From assembly GCA_964345765.1 (NCBI GenBank), contig CAYFSJ010000029.1, forward strand, positions 1 to 13,454: DNA of 13,454 bases. Reading direction: 5' to 3'. Of this stretch, positions 1-5,604 are shown piece after piece (position 1 is the first letter of the stretch; every line of letters begins with the position of its first letter). The notes under the pieces are model-generated. The model saw only the letters and a list, made by a program, of their open reading frames with translations, was not told the origin of the DNA and searched no databases. The translations under genes and the position numbers were made by a program. Origin of the DNA: DUUI01 sp964345765. Its GTDB lineage: Bacteria; Bacillota_I; Bacilli_A; Erysipelotrichales; Erysipelotrichaceae.

Positions 1-32
1 ATTATCAGTATTAAGTTATTGTTCTTTTTCAT
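1..32 (-). CDS. Possible start of a gene downstream of padR (partial, runs off the window)
   Basis: An ATG at 30-32 on the minus strand opens a frame that reads MKKNNNLILI up to the window edge, a lysine-rich then hydrophobic start typical of a membrane or exported protein. PadR regulators are often followed by small membrane-protein genes of the same operon, so a gene here would make sense. No clear ribosome binding site precedes this ATG. A competing very short frame (18 codons) starts at the ATG overlapping the end of padR, around 70-72, behind a GGAG, and stops at 16-18. It could be a leader peptide, or the two pieces could be one gene with a frameshift. Only ten codons are visible, so no function can be given. 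Confidence 0.25.
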   Translation of the reverse strand, partial: MKKNNNLILI

Positions 33-58
33 TGTTAGAAGCCATCATTTGTTTAATT

Positions 59-391
59 TTATGTAACATCATTTTTCTCCTTTAGTAGATTTGATATAGC
101 ATCATTAAGCATTTGCCAATTTGTTTGAAAATCATCTAATTCTTGTTTACCTCTCACAGTTAATGAGTAATATTTACGCGGTGGTCCAGAATCTGAAGCT
201 TTCAACAAAGAGTCAACCCAACCATTTTTTTGAAAACGTAATATTATTGGGTAAATTGTTCCTTCAGATACTTTACCAAAACCATACTTCATCAATTCAT
301 TAGAAATTTGATACGCATAGGTTTCTTTTAAACTAATAATCTTTAGAATACAGCCTTCCAAGATTCCCTTTAGCATTTGAGTTGGTATCAT
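59..391 (-). CDS. PadR family transcriptional repressor
   Basis: This is a small winged-helix DNA-binding protein of about 110 residues, within the size of the short (subfamily 2) PadR proteins. The N-terminus MIPTQMLKGILEGCILKII and the later stretches with SEGTIYPIILRF and GPPRKYYSLT are the classic PadR core: helix 1, the recognition helix region, and the beta-wing followed by the C-terminal dimerisation helix. The frame extends eight codons further upstream to 415, but an AGGAGG at 396-401 sits just upstream of the ATG at 389-391, which also matches the family N-terminus, so that start was chosen. PadR proteins usually repress themselves and adjacent membrane-protein or efflux genes in response to small molecules. 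A consensus promoter containing a palindrome lies immediately upstream and fits autoregulation. The ligand and targets cannot be told from the sequence. Confidence 0.9.
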   Translation of the reverse strand: MIPTQMLKGILEGCILKIISLKETYAYQISNELMKYGFGKVSEGTIYPIILRFQKNGWVDSLLKASDSGPPRKYYSLTVRGKQELDDFQTNWQMLNDAISNLLKEKNDVT

Positions 392-417
392 AAAACCTCC
401 TATCTTGTTTTGCAAGG

Positions 418-432
418 TACAAGTATATTGTA
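418..432. promoter_or_regulatory. Operator-like palindrome over the padR -10 box
   Basis: TACAA-GTATA-TTGTA is a perfect inverted repeat with 5-base arms that includes the -10 hexamer. It is flanked by two copies of TTGCAAG (410-416 and 433-439) whose starts are 23 bases apart, about two helical turns. The position over the -10 and start site is what an autorepressor would need. That PadR binds here is inferred from position and family habit, not shown. Confidence 0.5.
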
Positions 433-455
433 TTGCAAGATTTTAGTTGTGTCAA
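427..455 (-). promoter_or_regulatory. Sigma-A type promoter of padR
   Basis: On the minus strand a perfect -35 TTGACA (450-455) and a near-perfect -10 TACAAT (427-432) are separated by exactly 17 bases. Transcription would start near 420, giving a leader of about 30 bases with an AGGAGG. It is the strongest promoter match in the window. Its -35 lies within the T-tract of the terminator of the preceding DUF454 gene. Confidence 0.8.
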
Positions 456-460
456 TAAAA

Positions 461-481
461 AAAGAGGAATTTAACCTCTTT
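461..481 (-). terminator. Rho-independent terminator of the DUF454 gene
   Basis: Read on the minus strand, AAAGAGG and CCTCTTT form a 7-bp stem around a 7-base loop, followed by a T-rich run (TTTTATTG). The stop codon of the DUF454 gene (480-482) overlaps the stem, so the gene ends inside its own terminator. It separates the upstream operon from padR. Confidence 0.75.
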
Positions 482-851
482 ATTTAACTTTAGTCTTAAT
501 CTTAAAGGTAAATAACAATAAGTGAAAGACCCAGATAATAAACAAGAGAACTAATATCCACTTTATTTTTCTAGAAAAATAAGCTCCTATTAACATAAAG
601 ATTGTGATGGTGATCATGATTCTAATCTTTGACCCTTTAGTCAGACCCTGACCATTTAGATAACTCTGTAGATTTTGTTTATAAAGTTGTGTCCCAATAA
701 ACCACTGATAAACTCGATCTGAACTTTTGGAATAAAGGATGAAAGTAATTAATAGAAATGGAAACGATGGTAAGAGTGGCATCACAAAAGCGATAATCCC
801 TATGACTAATGAGAGGGTTCCTAAGACTAAGTAAGTTATTTTACGAATCAT
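480..851 (-). CDS. DUF454 (YbaN-like) small inner membrane protein
   Basis: This is a 123-residue hydrophobic protein. Residues 5-40 form one or two membrane segments that contain the family hallmark PLLPSFPFLL followed by a serine-rich turn (SKSSDR). A short amphipathic middle holds the YQWFIGTQLY stretch (DUF454 usually has a similar tryptophan/glycine segment here), and residues 77-116 form further membrane helices. The C-terminus is basic (KIKTKVK) and probably cytoplasmic. The DUF454 family, named after E. coli YbaN, has no established biochemical role. The gene follows the chromate-family transporter pair by 64 bases without a convincing promoter, so co-transcription is likely, which hints at a membrane or transport-related role without proving it. 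No strong ribosome binding site precedes the ATG, and the start is uncertain by a few codons. Confidence 0.8.
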   Translation of the reverse strand: MIRKITYLVLGTLSLVIGIIAFVMPLLPSFPFLLITFILYSKSSDRVYQWFIGTQLYKQNLQSYLNGQGLTKGSKIRIMITITIFMLIGAYFSRKIKWILVLLFIIWVFHLLLFTFKIKTKVK

Positions 852-915
852 AGTACAAACTCTAAGGACATATACACTCTCAAATTAGTAATCTTTTTAC
901 CCATAAATACTAACG

Positions 916-1461
916 TCATAATATTAAATTACTGAGCAAGCCAATCCCTGCACCTATTAGTATTAAAGTGATTAAGTCCATGTTCTTAAACCATTTTAGA
1001 CCAAAGCCAATAATAAAGGTGATGGTTGCTAATAGACTAAAGTGTCCTTCTGGCCAAATAGATGACGTAAACATTGAAATAGCCGCAATCGCAATCAACC
1101 CGACAATTCCTGGTCTTAAGCCTTTTAAGATTTTTTCTAAAAATAAAATTTTCTTATCTCTAAAAATAAAATACGATAAGCCCATCATAATAATAAACTG
1201 AGGTGTGACAGAGCCTAAGGTTGCGATGAGTGCTCCTGGCAATCCCGCAATCTTTGTTCCAACAAAGGTGGCTGAGTTAATCGCAATAGGACCTGGTGTC
1301 ATTTGAGAGATCGAGACCACATCGGTCATTTCCATCATTGTGAGCCAACCTTCTTCTTCAACAATATAGCGTTGAATCAATGGTAAGACAGCATAGCCTC
1401 CGCCAAATGCGAGTGCCCCTATTTGAAAGAAGATTAAATATAACTTAATTAATAAATTCAT
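916..1461 (-). CDS. Chromate-family (CHR) transporter, second short subunit
   Basis: This is a 181-residue membrane protein covering one CHR domain. It begins MNLLIKLYLIFFQIGALAFGGG and carries the family signature FGGGYAVLPLIQ near residues 19-30, then SQMTPGPIAINSATFVG and about five or six hydrophobic segments. Classical ChrA proteins hold two homologous CHR halves, while short-chain members are encoded as adjacent gene pairs that work together, as here. Its ATG overlaps the stop codon of the preceding half by one base (TAATG, 1459-1463), which indicates translational coupling and a heteromeric complex. Characterised relatives export chromate using proton coupling, but many short-chain members have untested substrates. 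Specificity for chromate is therefore a family-level inference. The gene ends in UGA, which supports the standard stop-codon assignment. Confidence 0.85.
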   Translation of the reverse strand: MNLLIKLYLIFFQIGALAFGGGYAVLPLIQRYIVEEEGWLTMMEMTDVVSISQMTPGPIAINSATFVGTKIAGLPGALIATLGSVTPQFIIMMGLSYFIFRDKKILFLEKILKGLRPGIVGLIAIAAISMFTSSIWPEGHFSLLATITFIIGFGLKWFKNMDLITLILIGAGIGLLSNLIL

Positions 1462-2024
1462 TATTTAACCTCACTTTCTTCCAATAGACTAAAGGTGATT
1501 AAGCCTATTAGTGCTAAAACTAGAATGATTAGTGCGGTATGAAGATTAAAGATGTAGGACGCGATAAAGGCACCTATTAATAAGATTGCTGAAAAGTATG
1601 TATGGGTTCTTAATGCTTGTTTCGCCATTGAGTAGACGGTAATAATTAAAGCGGCACTAATGACTCCTGCCATCCCTTCTAAAGCTGCTTTAACCCATGG
1701 ATTTGTACTAAATGCATCATAGGCATAAAAGACTACGGTAATGATGACTAAGCATGGTAAGACAGAAGCGACTAAGGCTGTCATGGCACCTTTAAATCCT
1801 CTTAATCGATAACCGGTTAATAATGAGCAACTAATGGCCATGGCTCCTGGTCCTGATTGTGCTAAAGTGACGATGTTTAACATTTCTTCTTCATCGATTA
1901 ATTCTTTTTTGTGTATAAACTCATCCCGTATCACTGGTACGATGGTATATCCACCTCCAAATGTTACGGTGTTTATTTTTAAGAATGTTAAAAAGATTTC
2001 TAATAGGCTAATTTCTTTTTTCAT
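1461..2024 (-). CDS. Chromate-family (CHR) transporter, first short subunit
   Basis: This is a 187-residue membrane protein, the partner half of the following CHR gene. The N-terminus reads MKKEISLLEIFLTFLKIN, followed by FGGGYTIVPVIRDEF (residues 22-36), the CHR signature, and by AQSGPGAMAISCSLLTGYR, matching the PGP/PGA motif region of ChrA. Several hydrophobic helices follow, and the tail is acidic (LLEESEVK). It resembles the other half over the whole length (FGGGY, a bulky loop, a GPG/PGP motif, then helices), as expected for duplicated domains inserted in antiparallel fashion. The ribosome binding site is weak. A TACAAT hexamer at 2044-2049 on the minus strand could be a -10 box, but I see no good -35. 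The operon continues into the second subunit and perhaps the DUF454 gene. Confidence 0.85.
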   Translation of the reverse strand: MKKEISLLEIFLTFLKINTVTFGGGYTIVPVIRDEFIHKKELIDEEEMLNIVTLAQSGPGAMAISCSLLTGYRLRGFKGAMTALVASVLPCLVIITVVFYAYDAFSTNPWVKAALEGMAGVISAALIITVYSMAKQALRTHTYFSAILLIGAFIASYIFNLHTALIILVLALIGLITFSLLEESEVK

Positions 2025-2105
2025 AACATTATTATGAACTTAAATTGTATAGCTATCAAGTTTATGGAAGTATTTTAACAAGTTATCTGAAATTCTCACA
2101 AACAT

Positions 2106-3190
2106 TCAATAAGTGCTTGCTAATAAAGAGAGACGAGAGAATGAATATTCTAAAAACTCTCTATATCCACAATAATTTTCTGTGAAATAGCTATGATTCA
2201 TTCTCTTACAATTCTTATGACATATATTCTCAAACGGACAATCCAAACAAACATTACACACTTGTTTTGGTTCGTTAATGAAGCTTGTTAGAATTGAACT
2301 CTTAGCTATCGATTCAATAGAATCATTCTGGATATTGCCAATTTTGTATTTGTCCAATACATAAAAGTCACAACAAAATACATCACCATTTGATTCCACC
2401 ACAAATTGAGGGGTACATTGACCTAACATACCACATAACTGTGGATAATAACCCATTATCATCATCAATAAATTATCAAATAAAGTGATGCTCATCTTTC
2501 TGTTTGAGAAGTTGTCTTTATACCAACTATCAAAAAAGCTCTTATAGAAATTAGAAAATTCTTGTGGCTTAAGAGCATAGTTTAATTCTTCTAGATTTAA
2601 ATCAGCTAGACATGGAATTAATTGAATATATTCAAACTTATTAGTTTTGTAAAAGTCATATAATTTTTAGGTTCTTTTGATAACTGAGAGGTTAGAACAC
2701 TTAGTACATTAAACTCGATTTCATTATTTCTTAGTAATTCTATCGTTTTCATTATTTGATTGTAACTTCCTTTATGATGATCAAATATTCTAAAATAATC
2801 ATGATTCTCTTTGAAACCATCCAATGAAATTCCAATCAAAAATCGATTCTTTTTAAACAATTCAATAAATTCTTCATTAATTAATGTTCCATTTGTTTGT
2901 AACGAATAATTAATTTTCTGATTTGATTTATATCTGTTTACTGTATCAATAAAATAGTTGAAATAATCAATACCAGCTAATAAGGGTTCTCCGCCTTGAA
3001 AAGCAAAATTAATCTCATCAACCATTTTTAAAGCTAGAACTTTCATTATTAAAGATTTAGTTGTTTTTGCGCTCATTGCACCATAATTAGAAATACTTCT
3101 ATGATTAGAGACATCATAATAAAAACAGTATTTACATTGCATATTGCACATGGATGAGGCTGGTTTTATTAAAAAACTAATAGATTTCAA
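2106..3190 (-). pseudogene. Anaerobic sulfatase-maturase-like radical SAM/SPASM protein, frameshifted
   Basis: Two frames together make one anSME-like protein. The 5' part (3190 down to about 2669, residues 1-174) starts SFLIKPASSMCNMQCKYCFY, with the radical SAM cysteines C15, C19 and C22 (CX3CX2C), then QGGEP at 65-69 and SLQTNGTLI. The 3' part carries the SPASM region: CGMLGQC, the GDVFCCDFYVLDKYKIGNI segment including the aspartate used as catalytic base in characterised anSMEs, and CNVCLDC...ICHKNC...YCGY. Reading continues cleanly if one base is added to the five-base A run of the coding strand at 2664-2668; then YDFYKTNKFEYIQLIPCL follows and joins the SPASM part without stops. The repaired length is about 361 residues, near the usual 370. 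Such enzymes oxidise a Cys or Ser of a sulfatase to formylglycine. The start is TTG, supported by AGGAG at 3198-3202. No sulfatase gene is in view. Confidence 0.85.
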
Positions 3191-3197
3191 TCTTAAA

Positions 3198-3202
3198 CTC
3201 CT
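3198..3202 (-). promoter_or_regulatory. Ribosome binding site that fixes the TTG start of the radical SAM gene
   Basis: AGGAG on the minus strand lies seven bases before TTG at 3188-3190. No in-frame ATG fits the conserved N-terminus SFLIKPAS. This supports a TTG start rather than a later ATG. Confidence 0.6.
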
Positions 3203-3247
3203 AACATGACTATTCTAATCCATTCATTTCTAGTTAGCCATAAGAAA

Positions 3248-3263
3248 AAGAGCTTTCGCTCTT
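3248..3263 (-). terminator. Rho-independent terminator of the GNAT gene
   Basis: On the minus strand AAGAGC and GCTCTT pair around a GAAA tetraloop of the stable GNRA class and are followed by TTTCTT. The first stem bases overlap the stop codon of the acetyltransferase gene (3262-3264). It insulates that gene from the radical SAM gene downstream. Confidence 0.75.
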
Positions 3264-3723
3264 AAAATCTCATAACAAACATTTTATCGGTTGTTGCGTA
3301 TTTATCATTATCTTCAATTTCTTTAAAGCCCATCTTCCGATAAAGATAGACAGATGCTTCTAAACTACTTGATGTGGATAGGATAATTTTATTAACACCC
3401 TCTTCTGCTTTAGCAGTCTCAATGCATTTTTCAATCAGCTTTGTACCAATTCGATTTCCTTGAAAATCCTCCTTGACACCAAACTTCGCTAACTCAAAAG
3501 TCTCATCATCTACTTTAATCAGTGAGACAGTCCCCACTATTTCTTTACCCATGCGGGCAAAAAACATATGACCGCCATCTAAGATTACTTGTTTGAAGTT
3601 TTCAATAATGTGGATGTCAATCATTTCTAAAACACCCTCATTGTTTAACCACTGATAAGAAATCTCCCTAAAATCATCCTTATACTTTTCTTGATATTCA
3701 ATAATTTCTACTTTGTCGCTCAT
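3262..3723 (-). CDS. GNAT family N-acetyltransferase
   Basis: This is a stand-alone acetyl-CoA-dependent acetyltransferase of about 153 residues, the normal size for a single GNAT domain. The acetyl-CoA binding motif A is visible in FGVKEDFQGNRIGTKLIEK (core QGNRIG), preceded by the beta-4 strand and followed by the NKIILSTSS strand and the SLEASVYLYRKMGFKEI segment with the conserved tyrosine and the MGF turn. Two ATG codons lie in tandem (3726 and 3723). GAGG at 3729-3732 is better spaced for the second one, so 3723 is used, but 3726 is possible. A TATAAT at 3767-3772 on the minus strand is a likely -10 box, and the terminator overlapping its stop makes this a single-gene unit. The substrate cannot be told. 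Confidence 0.88.
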   Translation of the reverse strand: MSDKVEIIEYQEKYKDDFREISYQWLNNEGVLEMIDIHIIENFKQVILDGGHMFFARMGKEIVGTVSLIKVDDETFELAKFGVKEDFQGNRIGTKLIEKCIETAKAEEGVNKIILSTSSSLEASVYLYRKMGFKEIEDNDKYATTDKMFVMRF

Positions 3724-3740
3724 CATTCCTCACTTTCAAT

Positions 3741-3759
3741 TGACTTTTACCTTAAGTCA
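3741..3759. promoter_or_regulatory. Inverted repeat in the divergent promoter region
   Basis: TGACTT and AAGTCA form perfect 6-base arms around a 7-base centre. It lies between the GNAT -10 box and its start codon, and upstream of the promoter of the divergent phosphofructokinase gene. It could be an operator affecting either gene or a leader hairpin. No binding protein can be assigned. Confidence 0.35.
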
Positions 3760-3766
3760 CTCCTCT

Positions 3767-3772
3767 ATTATA
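3767..3772 (-). promoter_or_regulatory. Putative -10 box for the GNAT gene
   Basis: A perfect TATAAT on the minus strand lies about 44 bases before the start codon. No good -35 at 16-18 bases was found, so it may need an activator or be fortuitous. A palindrome (TGACTT...AAGTCA, 3741-3759) lies just downstream, in the expected leader. Confidence 0.45.
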
Positions 3773-3815
3773 CACTATGACTATTTTAATTAAGCATTGG
3801 ATTGGCTATCAACAG

Positions 3816-3844
3816 TTCAAATTCATGTTGATTTATGCTATTCT
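3816..3844 (+). promoter_or_regulatory. Promoter of the phosphofructokinase gene
   Basis: A -35-like TTCAAA (3816-3821) and a -10 TATTCT (3839-3844) are 17 bases apart, and the -10 is extended by TG one base upstream (TGCTATTCT). The leader of about 28 bases contains AGGAGG at 3869-3874, a strong ribosome binding site just before the ATG. Confidence 0.6.
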
Positions 3845-3878
3845 TATGGGGGAAAAAACAAACTAAATAGGAGGAAAC

Positions 3879-5543
3879 ATGAAGAAACTATCACCACTTC
3901 AAATAGAAAGATACAAATACCAACCTAAACTACCTAAAACACTTAGAGAAGGTATCTCTAAAATTTGTGTCAAGGAAGGTTTAGAAACACAATGTGTTGC
4001 TGATCACGAAAAAATAAAAGAACTATTCCCAAATTCATATGGTAAAAAAGAAATTACCTTTGAAATGGGTGAAAACACATCTGTAGATAAACTTCAAAAT
4101 GTTGCTGTGATCTTATCAGGTGGACAAGCACCAGGCGGCCACAATGTCATTAGTGGTCTATACGATGCCCTAAAAGCAATTAACCCTGACAATCAATTAT
4201 ATGGCTTTAAAAACGGTCCAATCGGACTCATTAAAGATGATTATCTAGTCTTCGACTCAGAAACTATTGATCAATACCGTAATACCGGTGGATTTGATAT
4301 TATCGGATCAGGACGAGATAAACTTGAAACAGAAGAACAATTTGAAATTGTCGCAAGTGTTGCTAAAAAGCACAATATCAACGCCATTGTCATCGTTGGT
4401 GGAGATGATTCAAATACCAATGCGGCAGTCTTAGCTGAATACTTTGCTTCCCATGATTCAGGTGTTCAAGTCATTGGATGTCCTAAAACAATTGATGGTG
4501 ACTTAAAAAATGAAGACATTCAAATTTCATTTGGATTTGACACAGCCACTAAAACTTATTCTGAATTAATCGGAAACATCGCCCGTGATGCTAACTCTGC
4601 TAAGAAATATTGGCATTTCATTAAGGTAATGGGACGCTCTGCATCTCACGTTGCTTTAGAATGTGCTCTACAAACTCAACCAAATATTTGTATTGTCTCT
4701 GAAGAAGTCGCTGATAGAAAACTATCTGTCTCTAACATTGCTGAGTATATCGCTGATTCAGTCGAAAAGCGTGCCAACAACGGCATGAACTTTGGAATCG
4801 TGGTTATTCCTGAAGGTGTCGTTGAATTTATTCCTGAAATGTCATCCTTAATCAACGAAATTAATGATATGCTAGCTGGCTCTAAAGCAGATTACTTTAA
4901 TGATCTAGAGGGCTGGGAAGAAAAACACGAATATATTGAAGATCACCTTTCAGAAGATTCATACAAAACATTTGATTTCTTACCTATCGAGATCCAACAA
5001 CAATTATTCTTAGACCGTGACCCACATGGAAACGTTCAAGTTTCATTAATTGAATCAGAAAAGCTATTCTCTTCATTAGTAAATAAAGAATTAGAAAATA
5101 GAAGAAAAGAAGGAACTTATAAAGGGAAATTTAGCCCACTTCACCACTTCTTTGGTTATGAAGGACGCTGTGCCTTCCCATCTAACTTTGATGCAGACTA
5201 TTGCTATTCATTAGGTTATAATGCAGCTATGTTAATTCAATATGGCTACAATGGATACCTTTCAAAAGTTTCTAACTTATCAAAACCAGCCGAAGATTGG
5301 GTCGCTGGAGGAATGCCAATCACTAAGATGATGAACATGGAAAGAAGACATGGTGAAGATAAACCTGTTATCCATAAAGCCCTAGTAGACCTTGATGGTA
5401 AGCCATTCAAATACTTTACAGAAAAGAGAGATGAATGGGCAGTTGAAACAAGCTACCTATATCCAGGAGCTATTCAATACTATGGACCATCTGAAGTCTG
5501 TGATATCACAACCGTTACCCTAGCGCTTGAACAAGGCGAATAA
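3879..5543 (+). CDS. pfp: Pyrophosphate-dependent phosphofructokinase (long form)
   Basis: This cytoplasmic glycolytic enzyme converts fructose 6-phosphate to fructose 1,6-bisphosphate, using pyrophosphate instead of ATP, reversibly. At 554 residues it is of the long PFP type, known from plants, Borrelia and several Firmicutes and Acholeplasma relatives, and much longer than the roughly 320-residue ATP enzyme. The glycine-rich SGGQAPGGHN (80-89) binds the phosphate donor. GGDDSNTNA (174-182) has the second aspartate that marks PPi enzymes (GGDGS in ATP enzymes). PKTIDGDLKN (202-211) holds the lysine typical of PPi use and the catalytic aspartate, and MGRSASH (251-257) contacts the sugar phosphate. 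It is the only plus-strand gene in the window, with its own promoter, AGGAGG and terminator. PPi use follows from family motifs and is well supported, but not tested. Confidence 0.93.
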   Translation: MKKLSPLQIERYKYQPKLPKTLREGISKICVKEGLETQCVADHEKIKELFPNSYGKKEITFEMGENTSVDKLQNVAVILSGGQAPGGHNVISGLYDALKAINPDNQLYGFKNGPIGLIKDDYLVFDSETIDQYRNTGGFDIIGSGRDKLETEEQFEIVASVAKKHNINAIVIVGGDDSNTNAAVLAEYFASHDSGVQVIGCPKTIDGDLKNEDIQISFGFDTATKTYSELIGNIARDANSAKKYWHFIKVMGRSASHVALECALQTQPNICIVSEEVADRKLSVSNIAEYIADSVEKRANNGMNFGIVVIPEGVVEFIPEMSSLINEINDMLAGSKADYFNDLEGWEEKHEYIEDHLSEDSYKTFDFLPIEIQQQLFLDRDPHGNVQVSLIESEKLFSSLVNKELENRRKEGTYKGKFSPLHHFFGYEGRCAFPSNFDADYCYSLGYNAAMLIQYGYNGYLSKVSNLSKPAEDWVAGGMPITKMMNMERRHGEDKPVIHKALVDLDGKPFKYFTEKRDEWAVETSYLYPGAIQYYGPSEVCDITTVTLALEQGE

Positions 5544-5553
5544 TTATTCTATT

Positions 5554-5600
5554 AAAAAGAGTAGAAAGGAAGTATTCACTTCAATTTCCACTCTTTTTTT
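5554..5600. terminator. Bidirectional terminator between convergent transcripts
   Basis: AAAAAGAGT (5554-5562) pairs with ACTCTTTTT (5590-5598), and an inner GAAGT/ACTTC pair closes the top around a short loop. Seven or more Ts follow on the plus strand, and five Ts flank the stem on the minus strand. It serves both the phosphofructokinase gene (stop at 5543) and the long minus-strand operon ending at 5605. Confidence 0.85.
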
Positions 5601-5604
5601 ATGA

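Noticed and set aside
968..1201. Plus-strand frame of 77 codons opposite the chromate-family gene
   Set aside because: It is a mirror frame of a real gene without Shine-Dalgarno or family features; the same applies to 121-303, 1834-2037 and 9256-9480.
2618..2668. Treating the two radical SAM pieces as two separate genes
   Set aside because: The last codons of the first piece (after residue 174) do not match the family, while the other frame continues the anSME sequence directly into the SPASM part. One frameshifted gene explains everything.
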